A model generated the notes under the pieces. It searched no databases, was not told the origin of the DNA, and worked only from the letters and a program-made list of their open reading frames with translations. Shown piece after piece: positions 23,131 through 34,892 of a stretch of 64,000 nucleotides of DNA (positions are counted from its first letter, which is position 1; each line of letters opens with the position of its first letter). Source of the DNA: Arvicola amphibius (taxonomy: Eukaryota > Chordata > Mammalia > Rodentia > Cricetidae); the NCBI RefSeq assembly GCF_903992535.2, contig NC_052054.1, forward strand, positions 50,423,716-50,487,715, in the 5' to 3' direction. The position numbers and the translations under genes are program-made.

Positions 23131-23585
23131 CACACGAACATGTACATGCATCATATAACATGTACATGTCTATCATCTTAAGTGAAATTTCATGTATTGT
23201 AAGTGGTCAGTCACATGGCTACTTGGACACCTATACCACAAGGGCTGCACACACTCCCACTATAATCCACACCAGAGGTGGGAAAGTAGATTAAGGAATA
23301 GTCAATTCAATCACTCACTGATTAAATTAATGTGATAACAGGCATACAGGTGTGTTAATAGCATGATTTGGGGTTACTTTTCGTCCTACAAAACAAATCT
23401 AGGCAGGTCTGTGTCCTATATCTTATGTTATAACCTAGTAAAAGATTGGAAGTTTCTGATCTTAATATCAACTCTGGAGAGGTCGGTGTGTCTTCCCCCA
23501 GCAAACTTAGAAATTCTGTGCAGGAATGGTTGTGTGACTCTACTCCTGGAGAGATGAGAATAAGCCTCTACCATATAGATACTGC
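23131..23585. other. anonymous sequence
   Basis: No repeat or gene recognised. Confidence 0.45.
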
Positions 23586-24122
23586 CGGGATGGTTTGGAT
23601 GAAAATGGCCCCCACAGACTCAGAAAATGTCATTAGTGGGGGTGTGGCTATGTTGGAATAGGTGTGGCCTTGTTGGAATAGGTGTGGCCTTGTTGGAGGA
23701 AGTGTGTCCCTGGGGGTAGGCTTTGAGGTTTCAGAAGCTCAAGCCAGGATGAGTGTCATTCTTTCCTGCCACCCACCTGACGATCCAGATAGAGAACTAT
23801 CAGCTCCTTCTCCAGCATCATGTCGGCCTTCTTGCCACCACGCTTCCTGCCATAAGGCTAATGGACTAAACCTCTGAACTGTAAGCCAGCCCCAATCAAA
23901 TGTTTTCCTTTATAAGGGGTGCCCTGAGTGGTGGAGTGTGCTCTTAACCCTACCACTCAGGAGGCAGGTAGATCTCTGAGTTCGAGGCCAGCTTGGTCTA
24001 GAGAGTGAGTTCCAGGACAGCCAAGGCTACATAAAGAACCCCATCTCAGGAAAAAAAAAAAAAAAATGGAGACACTGTGATCATGGTGTCTCTTCACACA
24101 ACAGAATACTGACTGAGACACT
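23586..24122 (+). mobile_element. MaLR-type LTR interrupted by B1
   Basis: 'ggatggtttggatgaaaatgg', a duplicated 'ataggtgtggccttgttgga' segment, 'aacctctgaactgtaagcc', 'atgttttcctttataag' and, after the B1, 'gatcatggtgtctcttcac' and 'actgactgagacac'. Same family as 14676-15042. A local 20-bp duplication near 23655-23700 is visible. Confidence 0.8.
23918..24067 (+). mobile_element. B1 SINE inside a MaLR-type LTR
   Basis: 'gccctgagtggtggagtg', 'aaccctaccactcaggagg', 'gagttcgaggccagcttgg', 'gttccaggacagccaagg' and a 17-bp A tail. It separates the LTR's TATAAG region from its CATGGTGTCTC region, so it is the younger insertion. Confidence 0.9.
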
Positions 24123-27100
24123 ACCACAGTCCAAGTTGGGAAAACAAGGATTTTGTTGGGGTTACTTAACGTATAGGTTAGGGATTCCTTCCAGGAACAG
24201 AAAAAGACAACTGCATCACCAAAACCCATCCAAATATGAATGATAGTTCCCAAAAGCTGGGAACCTGGAGCACACTGCACAGCCCGCAGGCAGCTCAACA
24301 GTTGGCCTGAACCTCCTCCAGACAGCTGGGCTTGTCTCCATGGTCTCCTTTCACCCTGACTCCTTGGAGAGTGACCCCCAACAGTCCCTTCTAGTTATAT
24401 ACTCTCGGGAAAGGAAGGGGCCTAGTGAATCTGGTCGTTTTCAGGGACTTCCTGGAGCTATTCTGAGTTATTTATTTCCTGTCTTTATGAGCTTCTCTGC
24501 AAGACCGCAATGTTTCAAACTGGAAGGAACCTACTACACCACAGGGGTTGAGGCGCTGGAAGTTAGAGATCCAATGGCTGTAGATAGAGCTTGGAGCAGG
24601 GGTGTTTGCCTGCCGTGTGCTCTGTCCTGAATCCAGAAACTATCCACAAGCAAAGCTGTTCGCTCCAGCTTCTGAGGGTATAACCACAGTTACCACTGCT
24701 TCATACAGTTACACTGGACTGTTCACTATCACAAACCCTGCCGAACTCTTGGTGACCCTGCAACCATATCCTCCCCAGGCCTTACAGGGAGGACTCTCCC
24801 TGGCAGTCTCACGGAGGGACTGGTACGAAAAGGACAATTCCGTGATGGGTGCAAACTCAAACAAAAGGTTTGCTCCGGTTGGTGCTAAAGCTCCTTGGGC
24901 TATGTGAGCAGACGGTTCAGCTCACTTTATGGATCAGTTGGGAGGCGTCCCTTTCTGCTGCCTCCCTTGGTGCTGCAACATTAGTACCAACAAGATGGTC
25001 TCTCTCCAGTGCTCCCCTGTTGCTGGCTTTTAATAAAAATAAGCTGAGATTGTGATGAGAGAGAGAGAAGCAGTTGCAACATCAGAGTCTTGGTAATAGC
25101 ATGATACTGATGGCAAATCTGCCACCTAGTCCTGAGGAAGCAGAGGGGTGGCGGGTCACTTTGACAGACACAGCATAGGTGGAGCTGAGAAGACTAGTCA
25201 GCTAGCTGCTCTGGAAGCTGGGGAACCAAGAGAGATCTGGCCCTAATAAGCACTGGAGCCTGAACCATGAGCCTAAAGCACTGCCCAGCCCTAGTGAACA
25301 GCAGGAGGGAGTCAAGGGAACCCTCAGCAGCCATGACAAGTGTCTGAAGCTGAGCTGAAGAATCTGTAGGCCCAGCTGCAAAAGCAACAAAGGATCAGCT
25401 GCATGACTGACATCCTGGGGAGAGGCAGGGCCACCGCAAGGGAAAAGAAGAGGCTTGATGGTGGCAGTCAAAGCCTCCTGAGAAGCAATGGCTGAGAACA
25501 TGGTGGCAGGAAACTGTCACACCGCCGGTCAAGCTGACAGTAATAGAGGCATCTCAAATACACAAGAGCTGTAACATTGATCAAGAGTTAAGGGTCCCAG
25601 TACAGAAGACCTACACGGAAGCTCTAACACTAGAGGGCTCCACCTGCACATACCTGCAGGATTCCAGCCAGGAGACCCGAAACCAAATCAAAGAGAAGCT
25701 ACCTTTTACCCACATCAAATAAGTCAAGAATTATGCCTTTTCAATGTCCTGAGTCAGTTCACCATACAGAAATAAACAGGTTGAATGGGTAAAATTGCTA
25801 CTGTCTTCCTGATGGATTTTCCAATGCTGAAAAGGGTCTCTCAAAAGAGAGTCCCTTGGTCACTAGGCCCCTGTGTGTGGACACTGAACAACTCTACCTA
25901 CTGTTGACTTTGGCCTGATTCTTGTGACCTCTGAAATACACTAGCACACAACACTGGCAAGCGGGCGCCCAACCAGAAATCTGGTTTCAGCACCACATCT
26001 AGAGTTCTAGAAAGGACACATAATGCCACTAACTTGGGCCCAAGTGTTCATATAGCAAGATTATGAAAGTGATTTCTCATTTGAGACACCACAAAGAGTC
26101 ATGTGGTTTTGGAGAGGAAGCATTTTGTTAAAGTAGACACTGACTTATAGGAACATAAACTTGAAATCAATAATTTAGCATCAATTTATGTCTAATACAG
26201 GCTCTCAAGGCAGTCTCCATTTAGTACTGTTTTAATCAATGCATTATAACTTTGAAAGAAAAATGACCTTGACAAAGTATATTTGATCTGATGTTCTAGA
26301 ACATTCAATTTATGGTAACTCTGTTCATCACACTCAATGTGCAGCCTTAGCAGCCTCAAATGGTACCAAAGGTCTCATCGTAGTCTTCTTAAGCACTGCT
26401 GTGTCCCCTAACCATAAAGAACAATGGCTCCCATGTCCATCCCTACAGGATACGAAAGGACAAAGAAATCAAAATCAGTGATTCAGCATATCTTCTTATA
26501 ATCTACAAAACATAGGTGGGATGTATGTAAAAGATTAAATAGTGCTAAAAGGATAATCAAGACAGCCATACCCTCATTCCTTCAATTACCTTTTATATCA
26601 TCACCAAAGCATTTTACATCCTACACACAGGCTGCTCTCCTTTGCTTATGATATTCACGCAGCCATCTATGGGTTTCCAGCAGCCATCTTGCCAGTGTGT
26701 CATGATGAAGCTGGTTTCAGTGATCACAGCGACTAGGGCAAAGTTCAGAAGTGGAAATAGCTCTACATCATAGAAGTTGAAGATTGTAGTCACTTTTTAG
26801 GCTACTAACCTGACCAAGTTTACACATAAACCAGCAATGAGTCTGTGGAATTGATCATCTACAGCCAGGCCCCCAGTGTGGAGTACAAATAGCCAACCAC
26901 AGGACCGCATGAACCCCTCTTGCCACAGGAGTCGAAGGGGTGACAGATGAGAGATGCCCTTACAAGATCTCGCTCCAAATAACCTCAGACTAGGAAGGCA
27001 AGAGATGTGTCTATCTGAGAAAGCTCAAAGCCATCAAAGTCCAAGGAGAACTTCCTATTTCCTGGTAGAGTAGTTGGTAAGACATCTCTGGGGACATTGG

Positions 27101-27413
27101 AAACCCTGATCTGAAGCACCGGCCAGTATCTGTAGTGTAAATGGACCCACTTTGACAGCATCCAAGCTACCAACAGGTTGGTAAGCAGGTCAGGGTGTTC
27201 TTGATACTTAGTAGCTTGACTCGGACTCTCAGAAGCTAGAATTCTATACACCACGGTAACCTCTACTTCCTCCAGCTTCCTCCACCCTGAAGAATCAGCC
27301 CTCCAGGAAAGACAACCAACATCTGTCCTTTGAGAACAGGTCTTCAGAGAGATGGGAAGTGGAAGAATTCTTGACTTCAAATGTCGCTTGGAGTGTTTCG
27401 CCTCCATTCTTTT
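24123..27413. other. long anonymous stretch
   Basis: No gene recognised. 24126-25050 has the feel of a rodent interspersed repeat (phrases such as 'ctgggaacctggagcacac' recur in rodent DNA as I remember it), but I cannot name or bound it. A 140-codon minus-strand frame (26985-27407) is the longest non-repeat frame in this stretch. It shows no domain and the opposite strand is also partly open. Processed pseudogenes cannot be excluded by eye. Confidence 0.4.
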
Positions 27414-27640
27414 TGCTTAAAATTTTATTTTTAATTATGTGGGTCGGGGACTAGTTGGGTGTATACTGGGCATGTGCATGCCATGTGTTTATAGTTGCCC
27501 ATGGAAGCCTTCAGGGGGGTACAAGATCCCCCAGAGTGGAGATAGAGGCAGCTGTGAGCCATGGGTATAGAGAAACAAACTCAAGGCTTCTGCAACAGTA
27601 GTCGGTGTCCTTAATTGCTGAGCCATCTCTCCAGTTCTGC
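27414..27640 (-). mobile_element. B3/B2 SINE, minus strand
   Basis: A T-rich tail at the left ('aaaattttatttttaatta'), 'ctgggcatgtgcatgcc', 'ggctgtgagcc'-like middle and 'attgctgagccatctctccag' at the right, the reverse complement of a B2-superfamily element. Confidence 0.8.
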
Positions 27641-28860
27641 TTTTTAATTATAACACAGAACTTTCACACTAGGATGATTCAAAGGATATAAAGTCTTCCC
27701 AGATTTTCACACATGTGCATAAATATAAAGTGGTAACAAATCAATCCTCCTAGTTAGATCAACTATCCAAGAATAAGATAGAAGCTGCAGAACTATTATT
27801 CCATAGTGACTGATTTTTTTAAAATCTACTCTTAATATTTCTTTCATGTGTATCATCATCATCATCATCTTCATTTATTATTGTTATTGTTGTTGTTGTT
27901 ATCATGCCTTTACAAGAAAGGCCTCAATATAATCCAAAGTTCTAAAAATAGCATGAACATTCAACTTATTGGTTGGATGAAGTTACTTCCCTAACATGTC
28001 TTTGTGGAGCCCCACATTTGGCAGCTTCTTCATGAAGGCATGCATGAAGGTGTGTCACTGTGAGGACTCTCAGGAGAGAGCCACGGGGAAGACATCAATT
28101 TTTAAAAGCAGAGAAAACACAGTGGCTTCGCTGACCTAAATTGACCTGACAGTTAAATGGGAAGAGACGAGGGAGTTGAACATGAACATTTGCTTCAGAC
28201 ACTCTCAGGGTACAGGAGGAAAAAAAACTTAAACATTGTGTGGAGTCAGACCACAGGGGTCAGAATGGGACTAACCCCCTCATCTCCATTCCTGGGCACT
28301 CACTGTGGAAGCCTCTGAGGGTAATCTCTGCTCTTGTTATGATTTCTTTCCTTTTCACATGATCTTCTAGAGATGGAGGCCTTAGAAAGGCCTCCACATC
28401 ATATGCTATATACTGGAGACTCATCTAGTTTTACACTGAGCAGCTCAAGGGCATCACGCAATAATGTTCTGGAGGCCATGCTAGGAGAGCGCGTCTCAAG
28501 CTGAAGCCTTGACTCCAACACATCTGCACGGCAGAAGCTCCAGCAAGAGAACAGGGCTTGATAGACACAGCCCATCTGCTCAAATGACATGAAGCCCCAG
28601 CGAGAAAACATATCACACCACGCACAGTTCCTTCCCAGGAATGTTGGGTTATCCTGTCCTCTTAGCTAAAGACCTTCATTCTCACTTCACCGAGAAAACA
28701 GAGAAAACAGAAGCAATTAGAAGAAAAGTTTCACAGGCTGCTACCAAAATACACACCCTTATTCCCTTTCAAATGTGAACCTTCCAGTCTCCAGCGAGCT
28801 GCTCCCTTTCTGTGGTAGAGCATGTCTTTGTGACCTGGGTGCCAGCTTCTCCATGATGAC
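27641..28860. other. anonymous sequence
   Basis: Contains (ATC)n and (TTG)n runs at about 27852-27902. Two overlapping minus-strand frames at 28399-28625 have no known domain. Confidence 0.45.
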
Positions 28861-29580
28861 TTGGTGTTGGAGGTCCCCAAGGCTCAGACCTTGAATTCTT
28901 TCTTTCATTAATTACCTCCACTTCCTGGTAATCTCTTCAAGCCTTGTGCCTTTATATGCTGGTGACGTCTGAATGTATAACTCCAGAAGAGATTTCTCCA
29001 AAATGCCAGGTTTGTAGAGCCAACAGCCTCCTCCATGTGGCTGTCTCACCCCTCAAACTTAAAAGATCTCAAACTGATCAGCCCTTGCACCAGGAGCTGA
29101 TCCACCCACAATCTTCTCCCTCTCAAGTGGGAACAACCCCATCCTTAGGTGCTCAGGCAAAAACCTTGGGGTCCACTCTCAACTCCTTCTCTCGACCATT
29201 TCACAGCAATTGGGATAATATGCTGGCATCAGTGTCAGACTATATCAAGACTTTAATAACTCTTCACAATGTCTTTACAATGTGGTCCTGGTCTCTGTCC
29301 TCTGTCCTCTAATTTTTTATTTTATTTTATATTCTTTTTTTGAAACAGACTTTCACTAAGTAACCCCAGTTGATCTGGAACTATGTAGAGTTGCTGGCCT
29401 TGGACTCACAGAGATCCACCTGCGTCAAGAGTGCTGGGATTAAAGGTGTGTGCCACCACGTCTGGAACTCTTTCTCTCACTTGAATTCCTGCAGTAGTAA
29501 CCTACTGGTCTTTTGTCATCCAGGGCTTTCCCCTCCTACTTGCTATAATACACCCTTAAACGGAATCCATGAAACACAAG
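28861..29580 (+). pseudogene. L2 LINE reverse-transcriptase remnant
   Basis: Nucleotide landmarks 'gttggaggtccccaaggctc', 'tatatgctggtgacgtctg' and 'ccctcaaacttaaaag' and the protein segments LLHVAVSPLKLKRSQT and AQAKTLGSTLNSF match the C-terminal reverse-transcriptase and thumb region of the CR1-like L2 ORF2. The catalytic YADD box is YAGD here (28955-28966), a lost aspartate. After the B1, 'cacttgaattcctgcag' continues the same ORF (SHLNSCSSNLLV). The frame is broken and cannot make a functional enzyme. Confidence 0.75.
29312..29466 (-). mobile_element. B1 SINE inserted in the L2 remnant
   Basis: Reverse-complement B1: T-rich left end, 'gaaacagactttcac', 'ctggccttggactcacag', 'gctgggattaaaggtgtg' and 'ccaccacgtctgg'. 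L2 sequence resumes directly after it. Confidence 0.9.
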
Positions 29581-30032
29581 GTCTATTGTTTCTGTTTCAA
29601 GTTCTGCTGAACAGTTGCCTCTGGGGAGGCGGTTGCAAGTTCTCCTGGCTGAGGGAAACTAGCTTCCCAGTCAAAGAGATGTTTGGTTCCCTCTCAAGTG
29701 TCAAGGTCAGCTCTTTCCTATACCATAACCTCAACAAAAGCACTACCAAGAGTTTTGAATTCAATTTACTGCTTCAAGGGACCATGCTGCTTCTTTAAGG
29801 CAAAGGCAATACACAAGGGCTTTCTTGTCTTTGCTTTTTTTTTCATAGTTTGAATTTGACATTCTATGAAACCAAGAATTATTTGAACAAATGCTTTAAT
29901 TTGCTTAAATGCCTTTGTATGTTTTTTTCCATACTTTTTGGTATGCACCTTCATTGCACTTTTAGAAGATAACACACTGTGTATGCTTTTTTCCCTCTTG
30001 AACACTTTTAGGTTCTGTGTTTATTTAGGAAA
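29581..30032. other. anonymous AT-rich sequence
   Basis: No gene recognised. A 142-codon plus-strand frame (29370-29798) starts inside the B1, passes through L2 sequence and ends here. It is a composite of repeats, not a gene. Confidence 0.5.
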
Positions 30033-30130
30033 AAATTCATGAAATATATTTTGATCATGTTCCTTCCTTTCCCCCAAGTTCTCCCAGATACGTACCTCTA
30101 CCTCCATCCCCACCCAGCTTCACATAGAGA
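30033..30130 (-). mobile_element. probable old L1 3' UTR piece, minus strand
   Basis: 'atattttgatcatgttcc', 'tttcccccaagttctccc' and 'ccatccccacccagcttc' resemble the reverse complement of an Lx-type L1 3' UTR. Short, so tentative. Confidence 0.5.
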
Positions 30131-30774
30131 TGTTACCTGAGGTTGAATATGCACAGGCAGTGATTGTATCTGTCCCCATGATTACGGAAAGCTAACTAGT
30201 CCTCATCCTGGTTCCTGTGTTCATTTTGTTCATCAGATTCCCTCGGGCCGTTCAGACTTTGCGCTGACTTTTCAGTGCTGACAAGGGCAAATGAAAGTTT
30301 ATGCTTGTGGATCTGAACAAAATTAAGCAAAATTAAACAAAACAAAGCCACCTGCAAGCGTCCCCACCACATCCAGAAAGCTGCTGTCCTTGCAGTAACT
30401 GCTCTTCCCTCACCACCGCGGTTTCTTCCCTGGCTTCCTTTCCACCCTTCTCCTAGCTCAGACTTTGATCTGTTCCTAATGGAAGGCTTTCACTGCTACC
30501 CAGAGACCTTCGCTCTCTATTCTCTGATTGCACTGTTCTTGCTCTTAGCTAACTCCTGCCCTCCTTGGCATCACCACTCCAACCTCAGGGTTACTCTCAC
30601 CCTGTTTACAGCAACCATCTCCTACCGCAGCTGGCAGATCCTCCTTCCTTTCCTCCACTCTCTTCCTGCTTTCTGCTCCGTTTTCATCTCACACTCTGAC
30701 ATGAGGTGCAGTTCTTTTTAATATGAATGCAGTTAGAGACAAATGCTTGTCATTTTTGTCCACTCATGTAATCT
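30131..30774. other. anonymous C/T-rich sequence, possibly decayed L2
   Basis: The pyrimidine-rich stretch at 30440-30720 could be the L2 3' UTR continuing from 28.9-29.6 kb, but similarity is too weak to bound. An 80-codon frame at 30479-30721 has no domain. Confidence 0.35.
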
Positions 30775-30840
30775 AAAATCTTAGAACAGCCTTTGCCTGG
30801 CCCATAGCGAGTGTTTTGTAAGCACTGATGAATAAGTGGC
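30775..30840 (+). mobile_element. L2/MIR-type 3' end
   Basis: 'cttagaacagcctttgcc', 'tggcccatagcgagtg' and 'gcactgatgaataagtgg' follow the shared 3' terminus of L2 and MIR ('agaacagtgcctggcac' type). Confidence 0.55.
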
Positions 30841-32323
30841 TTACCCCGGAATGGAGGCTTCAGTTTGGGTCATCCTTTCAGGGAGTTTTCACTGCCTTTT
30901 TAAGACTTTCCCAATTCTCTACGAGAAAAAAAATAAACAAATAAACAAGCTCTCACTAGCAGTGATTGTAAGATCATACCAGAGTGCTTCCATGTTTTGG
31001 TTATTTTATTTAAAATGCAATTTTAAGTCATATAAAATTACACCATCATTTCCCCCAAATTTTCCTATGTCAGTTTTTCCTAATGCTGTTTTATTCCCCA
31101 TCCTCACTGTGAACCTCCAAGAATGTGTACATTCATATCTTTTCCTTCCATTTCAGGGACTCCTAGGAGGCCCTGCTCCCTATCTGAAGCTCTGGGTGTT
31201 TACAGACCTCAGTAATCAACTTTAGGCACACACATACTCACAGATACATGCACACATGGTCTCATTCAGAACTTCTATTGACAGCACATTTTAAAAACCT
31301 TTCCCTTTCATCTGATAAGTTGTTGGGGTACCATTCCTTGCTTTACCATTTCTGGAAGTAACTTTGGAGTGTTTCAGCCCCAAAAGAAACTTACAAATAT
31401 AGGACAACCATATGTTAATCCTCTGGATATGGGTCGTGTTTAAATTTTCACTTCAAGTAAATGGAAGGCAAAATAGAGATGTGAAAATAATTCCCTGGTC
31501 CAAGTATCAGAGGAGAAAAGACCCTGACCAGAAAAAGGGGTCTTAGGAGAAACCAATCCCACCAATACCTTGAGCTTGAATTTGCTCCCTAAGAACTGGG
31601 CTCAGGGTAGCCCTGTCCATTCTAGAGAACAAACATTTCTGGGGAGAGCACTGACCATGGACATGGTTCAACAAAATGCCCTGGTGCTAGCACCTTGATA
31701 CTGACATATTCAAATGTGATCAGAATAATGCATCCGCCATCCATGGAGGGGTCTATCTTCAGAGCCTTTGTAGAACCCACTTCTGGAACTATCTCAGCAA
31801 AGAGAAGGAGGTGTACCCTGGAAAGCTGTTGACAGATGCCATGTTCCACCTGGACCTGAAACGTGATATCCAGCAGACTGGAGACCATTCCTCAGCTGAG
31901 TGGGAGCAAGCTGCAGATGCTTCTCTCTGACTGGAAAGGAGAAATGGAGAGATATTTCTGTCCACGGGTACTCCGATGACCAGTATCTGCTTGGCAGCTT
32001 ACTTAGAAACCACTGAAAACCTCTGACAGAGGTCATGACACCTCAGCGCAAGTCACAGGGAGTGTGCCAATGTCTGGGATCGCTGACACTGGAGCTGTTG
32101 TGTCTAACATGTCCAGTTCTCCAGAGAAGTTTGTAGGCAAGGCTTCAGACTTGAGAAGAGTATCACGGTATGTTGGTATTTGGTCCAGCACCCTGGGAAA
32201 AAAAAAAAGAGTGAGGTCCAAAGGTTACCCTAAAAGCTTGCAAGAACCTGGAATGAAGGAATTGGCCAACATGTGTCATTTCTATTGAATGAAGCTAGAT
32301 TATGCGTATAGTAAAAGGCCACT
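30841..32323. other. anonymous unique sequence
   Basis: No repeat or gene recognised. A 129-codon plus-strand frame at 30836-31225 is AT-rich with poly-Lys/Asn patches. 31620-32040 is open on the minus strand in two overlapping frames without a domain I know. A short poly(A) lies at about 32199-32210. Confidence 0.45.
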
Positions 32324-32670
32324 TGTTTGTTTTCCCAGCCACCCAGACTCCAGATATAATCACTCTGAAACTAATTATTTAAATCACTGCTCAGCCAATC
32401 ACTTAAGTGTATTGCTAGCTGGCTCTTAAATCTAGTATTAACCTATTTCCAGTGTTTTATATTTTACCATAAGGCCTGTGGCCTACTGGCAAGGTTCCAG
32501 TGTATCTGCCTCTGGCTGTGGCTCCATGGCTTCTCCTTGACTCTGCCTCCTTTCTCTTAGCATTCAGTTTAGTTTTCCCCACCTAGCTCTACCCTGCCCT
32601 ACCAACAGGCCAAGGCAGTTTCTTTATTCACCAATGGTATTCACAGAATACAGAGGGGAATCTCACATCA
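32324..32670 (-). mobile_element. family R LTR (3' LTR of a truncated ERV), minus strand
   Basis: Reads TGTTTGTTTTCCC to CTCACATCA on plus. On minus it starts TGATGTGAG, shares 'aataaagaaactgccttgg' with the other family R copies, and is immediately preceded (minus strand) by a purine tract. No reading frame survives. Confidence 0.8.
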
Positions 32671-32869
32671 CCTCCCTTTCCTGTTTAAATAAAAAGGAAG
32701 GCTTTAACTATAACATAGTAAAATTATATATAACAAAACAGGTATCAAGTAAGAATTACAGTTACAATGTTTATATCTACTTTATCTTTTATCATTACTA
32801 AGGAAAACTTTAACTATCTCTTCTTCAACGCTATCAAAGACTCCAGAAGGATATAAAAGTGGGGGGAAG
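32671..32869 (-). mobile_element. ERV internal remnant with polypurine tract, minus strand
   Basis: Directly abuts the LTR. Its complement at 32671-32682 is AGGAAAGGGAGG, a good polypurine tract at the expected place before a 3' LTR. The remaining ~185 bp is AT-rich internal sequence, cut off where a plus-strand LTR begins. No gag, pol or env frame remains. Confidence 0.6.
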
Positions 32870-33245
32870 TGCTGTAAGACAATGGTTTTACCCTGTAAAG
32901 ATTTGTTTCTTGTACTTGTTTAATAAAATGTTGATTGACCAATAGCCAGGCAGGAAATAGAGGCAGTGCATGAAAACAGGAGAATTCTGGGAAGAGGAAA
33001 GATTCAGTCTGCACTTGACACAGAGAAGGTCAGACACAGAGCAAGCAAGATGAGAACGCCTCGCTGATGGAAGGTAACAAGTCACCTGGCTAACACAGAA
33101 AGGAATTATGGGATAAGATGTAAGAATTAGTTAATAAGAAGCCTGAGCTACTTGGCCAACCAGTTTATAATTAATGTAGACCTCTGTATGTTTCTTTGGG
33201 GCTGAACGGCTGTAAGACCGGGTGGGACAGAAACTTCGGTCAACA
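32870..33245 (+). mobile_element. family R-related LTR, plus strand
   Basis: 'tgctgtaagacaatgg', 'tttaataaaatgttgattg', 'ccaatagccaggcaggaa', 'cagtttataattaatg', 'gggctgaacggctg' and the end 'gggtgggacagaaacttcgg' then TCAACA. Same general layout as family R. Flanking hexamers do not match, so the boundaries may have been altered by recombination. Confidence 0.75.
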
Positions 33246-33699
33246 CATCAGGCCAAGCTTGCCCACTGCCCAAACTCCATAGTCAGAAGCTTTAAGCAGC
33301 TTATCTCAGACAACAGAAAGCCTTAAAGACATGTGGTGAGTCAGCTGTCCAGACAGACCCAGCCTTCTTTTTCTCATCAGAACAGTAACAGTACATTGGT
33401 GATGGACACAGTGCTAAGTCTCAAATGCCTGTCTGGATCATAAGAGTGGTAGTTCCACTGGTAAATTAGGCAGTTCTGAACTTACACCATCTTTTCCAGA
33501 ACCTCCCTTCTCATATCTAGGTTGCCTCAGCAGGCTCCTCCCGTGTGAGGAACTTGAAGCATCTTCTCTAATGTGAATGTGTGGCCGCTCAGCTTTCTCC
33601 TTACTGAGTGAGCCCACAATCTGGTCCTGGAATTCCCCCTTGTAACTCCATTTCCTCAAGTCCATCTCAAAAGTCCCAAGAGATTAAAAACAACTCAAG
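33246..33699. other. anonymous sequence
   Basis: No repeat or gene recognised. Confidence 0.45.
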
Positions 33700-34510
33700 A
33701 GACCATGAGCAGTTGAGTGGGCAAGCAGAATGCTTCAGATATAACGGATTATTTATTATTCAGCCCTATGGAGCAAACGAAATACAGTGCAGATGAGTTT
33801 TACAGCATTGGGATGGTTGAAATAAGCCAGGCACTGTGGGGAGCAGATGAAGACATAATCACAGCCATGTCAAGGACCCCAGTGTCTCAGACCCATGGGA
33901 ACAGCAGGCTTTACCTGCTCTGAATAGGAATGCTGAGAGGCTACACAGACAGTATCAGTATCAGGCACAGCTTTCCAGGATGACTGAAGCCTGCCACTGC
34001 TCCCCACACAGACCTCCTCCCAAAATCAGGTAAACCCACCTCCTTGTTTAACTGTATACAACAAATCTACCTTCTTAATTCAGATATATAAAATATACAC
34101 TCTGAGTTTCCAGGCTTCTAACGCATCTCCATCAGAGCCCACATACCACATAAGCCCAGCTTTTCCGTACATGTGTCTGTGTGTCTATCCTTTCTTCATT
34201 CTCTTACCACCCGAGTCAGATACAATCCAAAGTGCATGTTGAAGCAAGATACAAAAGAACAAGCATCACATTATTCCGCTCTCTGAAATATACAGAGGCG
34301 ATTTCATGGAGACGGACAGTAGATGAGAGGTTCTTCAAAACAGGGAGCAAATAACAAACGAGGAGTAATAGTACAGAGTTTCTAAATGTGATTAAAAAAA
34401 GTTGGGTAAATAGAAAATATCTCACAGTATTGTGAATGGAACAAGTGCCAATAAATTGTATATTTAAAATAACCATAATATACTTATGCCACAATAAAAT
34501 ACTTTTCCCA
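33700..34510 (+). mobile_element. ancient L1 3' region split by an LTR
   Basis: Left part: 'ttattattcagccctatgg' and 'ggttgaaataagccaggc'. Right part: 'gatacaaaagaacaagcatc', 'tggagacggacagtagatg' and 'aataaattgtatatttaaa'. Together these follow the ORF2 end and 3' UTR of an old L1M-type element, with one 412-bp insertion between. Confidence 0.65.
33835..34246 (+). mobile_element. solo LTR inside ancient L1
   Basis: TGTGGGGAGCAG to GTTGAAGCA, 412 bp. Flanking hexamers AGGCAC (33829-33834) and AGATAC (34247-34252) differ by two transitions, as expected of an old 6-bp duplication, and L1 sequence is continuous across the site. The 'gtgtctgtgtgtctatcc' and 'accacccgagtcag' segment near the end is typical of rodent class II LTRs. 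Confidence 0.7.
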
Positions 34511-34686
34511 AAAAATAAAATATACAAGTGTCATCCAATTCTTTGCATGAAACACTTATTTAAAATATCACTTAGATTCCTTATGCTCAGGATTATTCAT
34601 GTCTAATCGTGCAGCATATTCTTAATTGTAATTGTAAAAGACAACTCTGCCAGTCTATTAGGGTCCTTGAGTCTCATGAAAAGCTT
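34511..34686. other. anonymous AT-rich sequence
   Basis: No feature recognised. Confidence 0.45.
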
Positions 34687-34697
34687 AAAAGTTTATA

Positions 34698-34892
34698 TGG
34701 CTGTGGGTTAGTTAGCAGAGTGCTTGCCTAGCCCTAGGCCAAATCCTCAGCACTGATAAATGAAGCATGGTGTTGCGCTCCTATAATCCCAGATCTGTAG
34801 AGAAGAAGGCAGAAAGATCAAAAGCCCAAGGTCGTTCTCGGCTACATGATGAATTTGAGGCCAGCCTAGGCTGCATGAGATTCCTCCAAAGA
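34698..34892 (+). mobile_element. B4 SINE with target duplication
   Basis: An ID-like head ('ggctgtgggttagttagc', 'gtgcttgcctagccc') fused to a B1-like body ('gcgctcctataatcccag', 'atgaatttgaggccagcc', 'taggctgcatgaga'), the defining architecture of B4. Perfect 11-bp direct repeats AAAAGTTTATA lie at 34687-34697 and 34893-34903. Confidence 0.92.

Noticed and set aside
24126..25050. Possible named rodent repeat
   Set aside because: Phrases seem familiar from rodent DNA but I could not bound the element or find termini, so it is not called as a feature.
26985..27407. 140-codon minus-strand open frame
   Set aside because: No domain, signal or repeat recognised and no start context that helps. 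A chance frame in 64 kb is expected to reach this length. A translated search would decide.
29370..29798. 142-codon plus-strand open frame
   Set aside because: Begins inside an antisense B1, crosses L2 fossil sequence and ends in anonymous DNA, so it is a composite of repeats.
31620..32040. Possible processed pseudogene (partly open in several frames, poly(A) near 32200)
   Set aside because: I could not match any frame to a known protein and the poly(A) is not at a clear end. Left as anonymous sequence.
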